Source: JBAXQQ01 sp037131695
GTDB taxonomy: Bacteria > Armatimonadota > Hebobacteria > CAIYQO01
NCBI GenBank assembly: GCA_964638715.1
Contig: CAZWZF010000008.1
Location: forward strand, 62,001-126,000
DNA length: 64,000 nucleotides
Reading direction: 5' to 3'
Below the pieces are notes generated by a model. The model was not told the DNA's origin. It did not search any database and was given only the letters and a program-made list of their open reading frames with translations. The translations under genes were made by a program, and so were the position numbers. Of this stretch, positions 1 to 8,761 are shown piece after piece (positions within the stretch are counted from its first letter, which is position 1; the number at the start of each line of letters is the position of its first letter).

Positions 1-68
1 TCACTTAACGCCGGATCCCATAACGGATCAATAACTGCCTCAGCTTCATTAATTGGTATTATTTTCAT
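1..68 (-). CDS. Heparinase-like protein, N-terminal 22 codons (cut by left edge)
   Basis: Only the start is inside the window. An ATG at 68-66 follows GTGAGGAATT, a plausible ribosome-binding site, and the frame stays open to base 1. The peptide begins MKIIPINEAEAVIDPLW. It matches the start of the heparinase II/III-type protein at 37911-40418 (MIPVPINEAEAIFAPFF), sharing PINEAEA. I therefore infer a paralogous lyase or hydrolase of that type. Its catalytic part lies outside the window, so the activity cannot be checked. The 293-bp non-coding stretch before it suggests it has its own promoter. Confidence 0.6.
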   Translation of the reverse strand, partial: MKIIPINEAEAVIDPLWDPALS

Positions 69-282
69 AATTCCTCACTTATAAAATTAAGATTATTTTT
101 TTTAATTTTACTTTTCGCATAAATTGAAATTGTAATGATTCTAAAAACAGATTCGCGGTATGCGGGTTTTGCAGCCATAACTCTGAATATTGAGATAAAT
201 ATGATGGTACTTTATTTAACACATTAAAACCTTTTAACCTTTGCATAATTATTTTGACACAATTTATGCTTGTGCAGACTTG

Positions 283-297
283 TATGACAACGTCATA
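283..297. promoter_or_regulatory. Inverted repeat TATGAC-AAC-GTCATA in a 293-bp intergenic stretch
   Basis: The gap 69-361 lies between the end of the SGNH esterase gene and the start of the left-edge gene and holds no ORF I can support. Within it is a perfect 6-bp inverted repeat with a 3-bp spacer, the size of a repressor half-site pair. A second, imperfect pair (GCATAATT and AATTTATGC, 243-269) lies beside it. The region is AT-rich and shows no GC-rich hairpin with a T-run, so I see no intrinsic terminator. An operator for the left-edge gene is inferred from position only. Confidence 0.3.
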
Positions 298-361
298 ATA
301 TCACCAGTCACATAAAGTCCGGTCTCTCAATCAGAAAAAACTTCTATTAATTCCGGAAAAC

Positions 362-1294
362 TCACTCAAAACCAGCAATTTGTTGACGAAGATTTCTAAT
401 ACATCTATTCAATTCATCCTGCTGATACAGATGTTCCATACATACCTGCATCTGTTCGCACACCCATGGATTTTGTTCTGTGTCAAAATTGTTAACAATA
501 TATGACTTAACAGATTCATTATCATGACCACCTTCAGATAATTCAGCACGGCAACGAAACATAGCGATTATTCTACTTTTTTGTTCAATTTCAAGTAATG
601 ACTGGTTTACTGAATGAATATCAGATGGTACAGAACGGTCAACACCAGGCAATAATTCATCTTTTACTATTTTTGCCATTTCCATGTATCCTGTATCATT
701 TGGATGCACACGGTCATCGCCAATAATCATCATACCATCAGCACATCTGCGCCGCAATATAGTATGTAAATCTATCACTTTCAACTGACGTGAAATAGCT
801 ATTCCCCGCACCATTCCGCCGCAAATCGCGAGTGCGTCATCAACTCCATATAAATTCTCGGCTGTATGGGATTCGTTATACTGGTCATAAGGCGTTGGTG
901 TTAATAATATTACTCGGATGCCATCATTTAAAAGCCGCCTTACCAGTGTGTCAGTATTAAGTAAAAAACGCCGCAGGCATTCATTACGACCGGTTATCAT
1001 ATCAGCAGTAGGTGAACTAATGTAAGCATCTCGCCAGACATCATTCATACCAAACATCACTATTGCGACAGTTGGTTTAGCCGGCGCTATATCCCATTCA
1101 TATCGTGTAACCGCTTCACCTGCACTACCGCCCGGAATACCAAAATTGCGAAAATCACACTTTATTTCCGGATGCCGCACCATCAATTGTTCATGCAGAT
1201 TCGTCCACCATTGTCCATTATAAGTAATACTATCGCCAATCATAGCAACAATATCGCCATCTTGAAAATACAATCTACTATCAGCTTTTTTCAT
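362..1294 (-). CDS. SGNH/GDSL-family esterase (carbohydrate acetylesterase-like)
   Basis: This is a 310-aa SGNH hydrolase that probably removes acetyl or other acyl groups from a glycan. Block I is MIGDSITYNG with the nucleophile Ser22. Block II is GIPGGSAGEA, block III is FGMNDVW and block V is DDRVHPNDTGY with the catalytic Asp/His pair, so all four SGNH blocks are present. A longer reading from 1336 exists, but the ATG at 1294 overlaps the sulfatase stop as ATGA, the junction type used throughout this cluster, and starts just before the first beta-strand. No signal peptide is visible, so the protein is probably cytosolic. It is the last gene of the 7746-362 operon. The substrate is unknown; rhamnogalacturonan acetylesterases share this layout. 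Confidence 0.85.
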   Translation of the reverse strand: MKKADSRLYFQDGDIVAMIGDSITYNGQWWTNLHEQLMVRHPEIKCDFRNFGIPGGSAGEAVTRYEWDIAPAKPTVAIVMFGMNDVWRDAYISSPTADMITGRNECLRRFLLNTDTLVRRLLNDGIRVILLTPTPYDQYNESHTAENLYGVDDALAICGGMVRGIAISRQLKVIDLHTILRRRCADGMMIIGDDRVHPNDTGYMEMAKIVKDELLPGVDRSVPSDIHSVNQSLLEIEQKSRIIAMFRCRAELSEGGHDNESVKSYIVNNFDTEQNPWVCEQMQVCMEHLYQQDELNRCIRNLRQQIAGFE

Positions 1295-2661
1295 TTTATA
1301 TCTTCCACAATATACATCGTCTCCGCAGGAACCCATTCACCATTTATTGATATAGTCACCGCATCAGGCCATGGTTCAACTTTACCATTGACAACCGGGT
1401 CATTTGTTTTATGCATCCAATCATTTAAACGGCTGCGCATTTCATGCAGAATATCAGAATAGCCAGGTTCTTCAGCGCGATTACATGCTTCATTCGGATC
1501 AAACATCAAGTCATATAATTCTTCTGATGATTGCGTTCGTCTCTGCCAATCACAATTCACCAATAGAGTTCTGCTTACACTTGAATCGCAATTTCCTAAT
1601 GGCGGCAGAAACGGACTGAAACGGCGTATGTAATTATAACGTTCTGTCCTGACTGACCGCATAATTTCCGGGTATCCGTGCCAATTAACCTCAGAATATA
1701 CTGCGTCCCGTACAGGTTTTCCTTCATTTACCAACGGCAGTAATGAAACGCCTTCCAGCCATTCCGGCGCAGGAATGCCGGCAGCATCGCAAATTGTTGG
1801 AAATATATCCACATGACTGACCGATGAATCAGAAACCTGTCCGCCATAAAAACCTTCGGGACCACGCATCATAAGCATCACTCCGGTGCCATGTCCTGTC
1901 AGATTGCACTTCATAAATGGAGAAGCTAAACCGTGATCAGTTGTGATAATAACGATAGTATTTTCTGATAGCCCAGTAACTTTTAATGCTGACAATAGCT
2001 GTCCGATGCACTTATCCAACAAGTTAACTGCTACACTAAAATCCGCAAAATCTCTCCTTGTTTCCGGCGTATCCGGCAATGGCGCGGGCGGTCTTACATA
2101 ACGCGAGTCACCAGCAGGCGGATTTTCCATTGTGTGCCATTGTTCACCCGGCCCCATGCGGTGAGTTAAATCAAAACCACAATCAAGGAAAAACGGCTTT
2201 GATTTATCAACCCGCAACAGATAATCCACTGCCGCTTTAGCATACCATTGATTCCATAGCTCAAAATGGTCTGCCCATGCCGGCCATTCCTCACGTGTTA
2301 ATACTCTGTCATATCCGGTAACCTTGATATCTTCTACATCATGACCGGTTACATGTTGGACACCTGATAATGCAGTAGCATAACCCTGACTTTTTAGATA
2401 ATTGGCAAGGTGATGTGAAGGGTCAGCCAGATGACCACCTTTATGAGCCAACCCAAGCATACCGTTCTGATGTGCGTATTGACCAGTTAAAAGTACAGAA
2501 CGACTTGGTGAACATGTCGGTGCCGCGCAATGTGCATTGCGAAACAGCACACCTTCTTCTGCAAACTTTTGCAGATTCGGCGTCTCAACAGCGTAGCCAT
2601 AAGGCTGGATGTAACGACCGGTGTCGTGGGAATGAATGTAGATAATATTAGTTTTACTCAT
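1291..2661 (-). CDS. Sulfatase, sulfamidase-like
   Basis: This is a 456-aa alkaline-phosphatase-superfamily sulfatase. The formylglycine motif is C50-S-P-S-R54 and a second metal motif is TTDHGLASP, followed by KCNLTGHGTG. The opening IIYIHSHDTGRYIQPYG resembles heparan N-sulfatase-like (SGSH-type) sulfatases, so removal of N- or O-sulfate from an amino sugar is possible but unproven. There is no signal peptide; the first strand starts at residue 5. The ribosome-binding site is AGGAAAGAAAG. The gene overlaps its upstream neighbour by 8 bases and its downstream neighbour by 4. The sulfatase at 47100-48494 is a close paralog with the same opening. Activation needs conversion of Cys50 to formylglycine by an enzyme not encoded here. 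Confidence 0.92.
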   Translation of the reverse strand: MSKTNIIYIHSHDTGRYIQPYGYAVETPNLQKFAEEGVLFRNAHCAAPTCSPSRSVLLTGQYAHQNGMLGLAHKGGHLADPSHHLANYLKSQGYATALSGVQHVTGHDVEDIKVTGYDRVLTREEWPAWADHFELWNQWYAKAAVDYLLRVDKSKPFFLDCGFDLTHRMGPGEQWHTMENPPAGDSRYVRPPAPLPDTPETRRDFADFSVAVNLLDKCIGQLLSALKVTGLSENTIVIITTDHGLASPFMKCNLTGHGTGVMLMMRGPEGFYGGQVSDSSVSHVDIFPTICDAAGIPAPEWLEGVSLLPLVNEGKPVRDAVYSEVNWHGYPEIMRSVRTERYNYIRRFSPFLPPLGNCDSSVSRTLLVNCDWQRRTQSSEELYDLMFDPNEACNRAEEPGYSDILHEMRSRLNDWMHKTNDPVVNGKVEPWPDAVTISINGEWVPAETMYIVEDIK

Positions 2662-3673
2662 CTTTCTTTCCTATATTTAATATTTCTTGCAACACAGGAC
2701 TTACAACATCAGCATATCGCATAGCACCTAAATCGCTGGGATGCGAGCCATCTGTAGTCGCTTCGCTGTCAGTGCCTATTAAATCTGCACCGTATATATA
2801 TTCTATCTGATAACCTTCTGCAAGTAATTTATCTGCTATGTCTCTGAATGCCGCTTGTTTATCCAACTGAGCCGGTAAATAATCCGGATTCAGCCAGGCA
2901 TTAGAATGGGTACGGTCTTCTATCAATAAAATCGGGGTGGTTGGATGTGCTTTCAATAATATTCGCAAAAATGGTTCAGCATTTTGTTCCACTAAATCTT
3001 TGCCCATATTCGCCAATGGATCTATTACAAAAACTGCCGGGTCAATTTCGGCGATTATATCTGCCAGATTCGGCTCCATTCTTGCACTGCCGGAAAATCC
3101 AAGATTGATAACCGGATAATCAAGGTGCCGACCAACTATTGACGGCCATACCATACCCGGACGCGACAAATGTCCGCAGCCATGTACAATTGATGTGCCG
3201 TAAATAACAACTGGTTTACGATAGTCAGGCGTTGCCATACGAATAAACGAGTTCTCAGAAATGCCCAATTCAATTGAATCAACTTCATAAGTCAACGGTA
3301 AATACATACGCCATTCACGTAATTTTTGTGACAATCCTTCAATTAACGGCGTTTCGCCTGATGGCATAAACCCGTATTTACTTACGCCTGCCCACCGCCA
3401 ATTGCCATCATCATCGCGGCAATAGAGGTCCAGATATTTTATATAATGGTGTTCCGGTGGCGGATTATTGCGAAGTTTAGTTCTGGCATGTATGGTACCA
3501 ACATCAGAGACGAAATCAACCCACATTCCTGTTGATTGCCGGCTTAAACTCCATACAGCATCAGTAACGATTCCTTCTGCCCGTGCCGGTAGACGGTCAT
3601 AGTAAGATTTAGTATCTATCCAGCCTTTTCCTGACACGCCCAATTCTTTTATATCAATCCATTTCAATTCCAT
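2654..3673 (-). CDS. SGNH hydrolase with N-terminal GxDLY domain
   Basis: This is a 339-aa, two-domain esterase. The N-terminal jelly-roll-like half carries the GxDLY signature (YLDLYCRDDDGNW). The C-terminal half is an SGNH hydrolase with IYGTSIVHGCG (Ser nucleophile), NLGFSGSA and DGSHPSDLGA (Asp/His). Such proteins are found in glycan clusters and are presumed deacylases. Two starts compete: ATG at 3679 and ATG at 3673. I prefer 3673, because GAGGGAG sits about 7 bases before it but abuts the earlier ATG, and because the upstream TGA overlaps it as TGATG. No signal peptide is seen. The gene is the fourth of the 7746-362 operon. Confidence 0.85.
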   Translation of the reverse strand: MELKWIDIKELGVSGKGWIDTKSYYDRLPARAEGIVTDAVWSLSRQSTGMWVDFVSDVGTIHARTKLRNNPPPEHHYIKYLDLYCRDDDGNWRWAGVSKYGFMPSGETPLIEGLSQKLREWRMYLPLTYEVDSIELGISENSFIRMATPDYRKPVVIYGTSIVHGCGHLSRPGMVWPSIVGRHLDYPVINLGFSGSARMEPNLADIIAEIDPAVFVIDPLANMGKDLVEQNAEPFLRILLKAHPTTPILLIEDRTHSNAWLNPDYLPAQLDKQAAFRDIADKLLAEGYQIEYIYGADLIGTDSEATTDGSHPSDLGAMRYADVVSPVLQEILNIGKKDE

Positions 3674-4392
3674 CAACATTCTCCCTCATGACAAATAGCG
3701 GTTACCTGCAAGTTAGCATACTCACCTATTAATGGTGCCATCTGGCGAAAACCTATATACCCGCTGCCAAGTATGGGACCGTATTTTTCTCCGTCATCTC
3801 TCCATCGCAATATTTCCAGTTCTGGCTGCCAATCATTTACACCTTTGATATAAAATGCGATATCTGGTCCAGCTTTTACTATTCTCATAAGATATGGTCC
3901 AATCGCGTCTTTAACAGAAGGAATAGGGTCAGCACCCTGTGCAACCATGTGAAATCCATAACTTTTGCGCAGATTGCTAAGATTCATCGCTTTTTCCCAC
4001 ATATATTTCCGGCGAAAATATGATATATGAAGTGCGTTAATATCCCCGTGGTGATACTGGTTATACGGCCCATTGCGTGGCGCCAGAGACGGATCAAACA
4101 GATCCTTCCCACCCTCGCCCATTGCGGCAAAAAACATTATAGCAAGTCCCGGTTCATATACCGGGGTAAACTCCCATGAAATCTCAATATTGTCAGGGAA
4201 AATTTCCGGACACCAGAAAACCAAATTTGCGCGTTGATTCGCTTCCTGATCGCTGTCAGGCCCGGGGTCAAGCGTACTTTCAAGCCGCATTCGACCACGT
4301 GGAAAACTAACAGCACCCGGGCCTTCCATGCGAAAATTTTCCACACATTCAGGTGAAGATAACGGATTAGTATAAATTATTTTTGTATTCAT
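3673..4392 (-). CDS. DUF1961 family protein (YesU-like)
   Basis: The protein has 239 aa. Its start (YTNPL, then VENFRMEGPGAVSFPRGRM) and its later WEFTP and YHHGD segments fit the DUF1961 family, whose B. subtilis member YesU has a concanavalin-A-like fold and is encoded in the rhamnogalacturonan utilisation locus. The function is unproven; binding or cleavage of an acidic oligosaccharide is a reasonable guess. No signal peptide is present. The ribosome-binding site is AAGG, about 9 bases before the ATG. It lies between GH42 and two esterase genes, which fits trimming of a substituted, galactose-containing glycan. Confidence 0.8.
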   Translation of the reverse strand: MNTKIIYTNPLSSPECVENFRMEGPGAVSFPRGRMRLESTLDPGPDSDQEANQRANLVFWCPEIFPDNIEISWEFTPVYEPGLAIMFFAAMGEGGKDLFDPSLAPRNGPYNQYHHGDINALHISYFRRKYMWEKAMNLSNLRKSYGFHMVAQGADPIPSVKDAIGPYLMRIVKAGPDIAFYIKGVNDWQPELEILRWRDDGEKYGPILGSGYIGFRQMAPLIGEYANLQVTAICHEGEC

Positions 4393-4420
4393 AAATAATG
4401 CCTTATGTAACGATAATTAT

Positions 4421-6532
4421 TTACTCTTCAACAAGAACAGCAAAACGCCAATCTGGACAATCTATTCTCAATTCTGTTGTGCCATCAGTCATTTTTAATA
4501 AAGAATATTTTGTTCCGGTTAAAATATCACACAAATTTATATTCTTGAAAAATCCGTTATAAAATCGTAAATGCGCAAACTGATGATTTTCCTGAAAGAA
4601 AATAAAAACTACACGAAGATTGTTACTCTTACCGTGCTTAACGTATAAAAATGAGGTTTCATCAGCAAGTGGCTGAATAACTTCAATCTCTTTTTGTATA
4701 TCAGAATTATTAACCGTCCATGCAACAAAATCTTCAAATCCATTAGTTTTATTCGCAAAATATGATTCACCCAGATAACCACTGCAATATATAATCTTCC
4801 CGCTACCAACCGGCAGACATGATATCAGTGCACCATCTGAATTATCAGCATAAACAATACCCCCCTCATGTTTTTCTAATGGTGTAAGCCATTGAGAAAG
4901 TCCCATCTCGCAACATAACCCATCAAGATTTACTGCAATAGTTTGATCTGTTAGCTGACGACGGCCAATTTCTTTTACACCAGTCATTTTTGCAAACAAG
5001 CGGTCTACCGGATAAGTATATAATCCCTGGGGATTAAACGCGCCGGTTTCAGATTCACACACCACTGTGCCACCTTTATTGACAAAGATTTCTAATGCTT
5101 TTTCTAATTTTGGTGTAAAGACCAGAACCCGCGGTAAAAATAGCACCGTCAAATTATCAAGTATATCAAGGTGTTCTTCTTCGACAGCAATAAATGGAAT
5201 AGATTTACGAACTAATGCCCGGCAATAACCATGAAAAGCATATGAACTTGCGTAAGCATGGCCTGTCTGCGCGTATTGAAGATAATAGCTTTGCGGACTG
5301 AACAACACACCAACCTTTGCTTCTGATGGCACATAATTTTCAATTAAATCATGATGATTTTTAATAACTTCTCCTGTAACCCTCATTGCCTCTATACGTT
5401 CATCAGCCAGTCCGTCTAAACCACTAAGACCGAAACCACCAGACTCCGAGCCAAAAACTTCATCACGCCAACACCAGAATAGTATAGTATCTGCACCACT
5501 CGCCAACCCGTTCCAAATCCATCGTTGCTGAGATAACGCATCAACTGGCTTGTGGACATCAAACCCTTGTGATGCTCTTCCTCCCTGTAATTCACTTAAC
5601 CATACGGATTTATTTCCTGCTGCACTTTTAACTAAATCAATTCGCATACCAAAATTAGCATCATCTACTCCTTGCCATTTTGGAAAACTTGAACAACCAA
5701 CACCATCTGTATTGTCGGCAAACACCCAATCATTACCACGGTCTATCGGGGTGTTTTTCTCATATCCCGCCATTTCAGTACATGGGTGTGCACCATGTAG
5801 AGTTACTATATGTTTTGGATCTAATTCTTTTATCAAGTCATACCGCTGTTTACCGTGCAGGTTGCATTTGGCTGTTAAAAAATCTTCAAATGCCATCATT
5901 TCAGTATATGTACTGCCAAACCATTTCCCGGGTAAAACTTCATCCCATTTTCCATATCGCCGATTCCATATGTTGTTAAGACCATCAAGTCCATTATATT
6001 TTTCATCTAACCAGTTACGAAATGCCTTTAGTGTATGCGGACAATAACATACAATACCATCAGCACCTACATTCCAGCGTGTTTCATTCCAGCAATCCCA
6101 CCCACGAAGATGCGGCAAATCGCGATACCGAGTTACTGCTGTACTAAGAAAAGAAGCCATCCTATCCCAAACTGCCGGATTATCAGTACAGCCACCAGGT
6201 GTCAAACCAAAATGACACTCACCTCGATTTTGGCTAATAATTTTATGTCCAAGATGATTAATCATCTCACTATCCGGTACTTCTCTATGTATCCAATATG
6301 GCTGTATCTCAGCAATTGTGCTTAACACAACACCTAAACCGTTTTTTTGGGCTAATTCAATCAGGCAATCATAGTCATCAAATTGATATTGTCCCGGCTT
6401 TGATTCAATCCATCCCCATAACAACCACAATTGCACTGTATTTAATCCGGCATCACTAATACGTCGCATATCATCTTCCCAATAACGTCTATCAGGAAAT
6501 GGAGCACGGTAATATTGCACACCTAAATTCAT
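4421..6532 (-). CDS. GH42-family beta-galactosidase
   Basis: The protein has 703 aa, typical of GH42. The N-terminal TIM barrel runs to about residue 390. Glu150 in CWNETRW is the expected acid/base and Glu314 in WLSELQGG the expected nucleophile. A trimerisation-type domain follows (about 410-610, LFSPQSYYLQYAQTG and FVNKGGTVV), then a small beta domain. The family hydrolyses terminal beta-D-galactosides, and some members act on other sugars such as arabinose. There is no signal peptide, so it is presumably intracellular. The start overlaps the URO-D stop as ATGA, so the two are probably translationally coupled. Confidence 0.88.
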   Translation of the reverse strand: MNLGVQYYRAPFPDRRYWEDDMRRISDAGLNTVQLWLLWGWIESKPGQYQFDDYDCLIELAQKNGLGVVLSTIAEIQPYWIHREVPDSEMINHLGHKIISQNRGECHFGLTPGGCTDNPAVWDRMASFLSTAVTRYRDLPHLRGWDCWNETRWNVGADGIVCYCPHTLKAFRNWLDEKYNGLDGLNNIWNRRYGKWDEVLPGKWFGSTYTEMMAFEDFLTAKCNLHGKQRYDLIKELDPKHIVTLHGAHPCTEMAGYEKNTPIDRGNDWVFADNTDGVGCSSFPKWQGVDDANFGMRIDLVKSAAGNKSVWLSELQGGRASQGFDVHKPVDALSQQRWIWNGLASGADTILFWCWRDEVFGSESGGFGLSGLDGLADERIEAMRVTGEVIKNHHDLIENYVPSEAKVGVLFSPQSYYLQYAQTGHAYASSYAFHGYCRALVRKSIPFIAVEEEHLDILDNLTVLFLPRVLVFTPKLEKALEIFVNKGGTVVCESETGAFNPQGLYTYPVDRLFAKMTGVKEIGRRQLTDQTIAVNLDGLCCEMGLSQWLTPLEKHEGGIVYADNSDGALISCLPVGSGKIIYCSGYLGESYFANKTNGFEDFVAWTVNNSDIQKEIEVIQPLADETSFLYVKHGKSNNLRVVFIFFQENHQFAHLRFYNGFFKNINLCDILTGTKYSLLKMTDGTTELRIDCPDWRFAVLVEE

Positions 6533-7746
6533 AATAATTCCAGCCTGTCTATTTCATTCTGAATTGATTTCATATTCAACGGGTAATTGCCGAATTCCTT
6601 GACCACATTTACCATCTCAAAAATATTTTCATCCGGCGTGTCGCGTCCACATTGATCACCAGTGGAAAGTATAAATCCACCACCTTCTCCGGCATCACGA
6701 ATAGCTTTCAAAGATTCCCTGCGTACATCTGTGACACTGCCATACAACATTATATCTGTAGTATGCAGGTTTCCCATTAATCCGAGTTTTCCTCCAAAAG
6801 ATTTCTTTATTTCAGCCAGTTCACAGTTTCCCATTGGCGGAATTTCAAGTGGGTTAATAGATGAAAGGTCTGTTTCATTTGCGCAAATTTCAATTAATTC
6901 TCTTTCCGGACCGCAACAATGAATTTGCGATGGTATACCTGCTTCTTTACACAAACGGGTTATCTCCTTCAATGTTGGTAGTGATATCTCGCGCAAAATA
7001 TCCGGTGTGTTAAAAACCAGCATTCCAGAACCACCGGTGAGAATAAAATCAGGTTTTATCGGACCAGCCAATATTCGTTTCAAATAAGAAATTGCTTGTT
7101 TGTGTTGATTATGACATGAATTAATTACCTCCTCATATGAATCTGAATAATCATAAATAGAATATCCTTTGCCTGAATCAGTCATACTGAGTTGTGGTGG
7201 AGATACCACAACTCCTAATACCCCGCAATCATCAAATTTATCCAATGCTTCACGCATAAGATCAAAACCATACTTCTGCGGTTTTATATTCTCTATTTTT
7301 TCCCATTGTTCTGGTGGTTTAGCCATATCTATTTTTTCTGCAAGCAAGGTCGTGGGTGGATCATTTCGCGGATAAATAGTTATTAATGGTGACCATTCTA
7401 TCTTTTCACCTCTTCGTTTTGTATATTCCCGGGTTATAATACGATCATAATTACGTTCAATAATCACCTTTTCATATTGTATATCCGATTCTGATGGTGG
7501 TGCGTCATGATCAGGTATCCAAAATCCATCCAAATTACATAACCAGCCATCTATACCGAAATATTTAGCGGCATCAATATAGGCATGCCACAACGGCGGG
7601 TTTTGATAAAGGTATATCTCCCAAAATGGCTTACCAGTCATTCTACATGGAATCATATTTGATATATCCGGTGCAACCGGAACTCGATCCGGTATTTCAT
7701 TACGCATTGCCTTCAACATGCGTTGCCTTGATGTCATAACTGTCAT
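6529..7746 (-). CDS. URO-D-fold protein, MtaA/CmuA-like (putative methyltransferase)
   Basis: This is a 405-aa protein of the uroporphyrinogen-decarboxylase superfamily. It keeps the zinc/thiol signature of methylcobamide:CoM-type methyltransferases: H276-C-C278-G in QIHCCG and a later Cys366 in STGDQCGRDTPDENI. Family members MtaA and CmuA move methyl groups between a corrinoid and a thiol, whereas true HemE lacks this Cys set. I infer a methyl-transfer role, possibly demethylation of an O-methylated sugar, rather than haem synthesis. The ATG at 7746 follows AAGGATTCAGAAAG; a second ATG lies three codons on. It is the first gene of the 7746-362 operon, with a promoter and operator-like site just upstream. 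Confidence 0.75.
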   Translation of the reverse strand: MTVMTSRQRMLKAMRNEIPDRVPVAPDISNMIPCRMTGKPFWEIYLYQNPPLWHAYIDAAKYFGIDGWLCNLDGFWIPDHDAPPSESDIQYEKVIIERNYDRIITREYTKRRGEKIEWSPLITIYPRNDPPTTLLAEKIDMAKPPEQWEKIENIKPQKYGFDLMREALDKFDDCGVLGVVVSPPQLSMTDSGKGYSIYDYSDSYEEVINSCHNQHKQAISYLKRILAGPIKPDFILTGGSGMLVFNTPDILREISLPTLKEITRLCKEAGIPSQIHCCGPERELIEICANETDLSSINPLEIPPMGNCELAEIKKSFGGKLGLMGNLHTTDIMLYGSVTDVRRESLKAIRDAGEGGGFILSTGDQCGRDTPDENIFEMVNVVKEFGNYPLNMKSIQNEIDRLELL

Positions 7747-7776
7747 CTTTCTGAATCCTTATTTGCAATACTTGAA

Positions 7777-7792
7777 TTGTTAAAGTTAACCA
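7777..7792. promoter_or_regulatory. Operator-like site, imperfect copy of the 18219 palindrome
   Basis: TTGTTAAAGTTAACCA matches the perfect palindrome TTGTTAACGTTAACAA at 18219-18234 in 14 of 16 positions. It lies about 31 bases before the URO-D start and directly next to the proposed -10 element. A shared LacI- or GntR-type repressor for the two transcription units is inferred. Confidence 0.45.
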
Positions 7793-7820
7793 TAAAAAGT
7801 CATGTCTGTTTTTCCTGCAA
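7792..7820 (-). promoter_or_regulatory. Candidate sigma70-type promoter for the 7746-362 operon
   Basis: On the minus strand TTGCAG (7820-7815) is followed after 17 bases by TTTTAT (7797-7792), about 46 bases before the ATG at 7746. The match to consensus is moderate. The operator-like site at 7777-7792 covers the expected transcription start. Confidence 0.4.
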
Positions 7821-7831
7821 CTATCAAAGAT

Positions 7832-8761
7832 TTAACCGCGTTCATATAACTTTTCCCCTAACGCACAATTCGTCGCTTCTGCCATACGTTGTGCCATGGT
7901 CTTTAATCCCGCATAGTTCCAATGGTTCTCATCACATAACGCGGAATCTGTGGAATCAACCGCGAATACACCATCCTCCCGCGCGGCGATATCGGCGATG
8001 GCGGCGTCGAAAGCAGGATATTTATTCATAGACTGGAATTGCGTCATCATAATAATAGCACCCGGCAATAAATCCTTCATACGACGGAGATGCGAAACGA
8101 CGTCGGATTGCCAGAGATTTATGTCAGTACCTGCGATAGCGTCATTAATCCCAAGATTAAACCAAACTACCCATTGCGGTTCACCGGGAATTTGCTGAAT
8201 AGCGGCTTCAATTCGCTGCACGTGCTTTTTCCAGTAACCTGACGAGTGATCTGGTGCCCATTCATCAATTCTGGATCCCCCCTGCCCCGTCTTGACCAGA
8301 TAAACCTGCGTATAACCATCAAACACGCCTGACTCAACAGCAGAAGCCAGACCATTTTCCAGTCCGTGACAAGTATCGTAATAACTTTCTAATCGATGAT
8401 GTTCGCGCAGATTGTTTCTGCCGAGACATAACGGTTCAAAAGCAAAAAGCCCATCTGCCGGGTTCAGAATTTGGACTGATGACCGCGGTTTGCGTTCTTC
8501 CAGCGAAGCATCGGCATTCAAACCTATACCGCCGGAATTGCTTTCACCGGTGATGACGAAAACTAACGGACGGTCTGGTATGGCGATGCCATTTACCCAG
8601 AGCTGGTAATTGGAATCAGCCGCAATCCGCAGCGTGGCCGCTTCCGGCACGGATGACAGTTCGAATTCGTTGACAATATCCACGTATTGGTTGATTCCTC
8701 CCCCATCGGGATGCCAGATCCAGCGGGCTTGCGAAGAAAAGTCAGTCGGGTTTGTTTTCAT
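7832..8761 (-). CDS. Fusion: alpha-L-rhamnosidase N-terminal segment joined to a SASA-type acetylesterase
   Basis: The protein has 309 aa. Residues 10-65 (ARWIWHP, then AADSNYQLWVNG) look like the N-terminal sugar-binding segment of GH78-type rhamnosidases. At about residue 66 the sequence switches to an SGNH-like sialate-O-acetylesterase/CE6 domain: FVITGESNSGG with the Ser nucleophile, NLGINDA as the Asn block and CDENHWNYAG with Asp/His. The rhamnosidase part is far shorter than a working enzyme, so the catalytic activity should be the esterase. No signal peptide is visible. The ATGA overlap with the dehydrogenase stop supports the start and operon membership. It could be a functional binding-domain/esterase fusion or a deletion product between two genes. 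Confidence 0.7.
   Translation of the reverse strand: MKTNPTDFSSQARWIWHPDGGGINQYVDIVNEFELSSVPEAATLRIAADSNYQLWVNGIAIPDRPLVFVITGESNSGGIGLNADASLEERKPRSSVQILNPADGLFAFEPLCLGRNNLREHHRLESYYDTCHGLENGLASAVESGVFDGYTQVYLVKTGQGGSRIDEWAPDHSSGYWKKHVQRIEAAIQQIPGEPQWVVWFNLGINDAIAGTDINLWQSDVVSHLRRMKDLLPGAIIMMTQFQSMNKYPAFDAAIADIAAREDGVFAVDSTDSALCDENHWNYAGLKTMAQRMAEATNCALGEKLYERG

Noticed and set aside
6529..7746. Annotating the URO-D-fold proteins as HemE
   Set aside because: The H-x-C plus later Cys site of the 6529 protein and the operon context with glycosidases and sulfatases do not fit haem synthesis.
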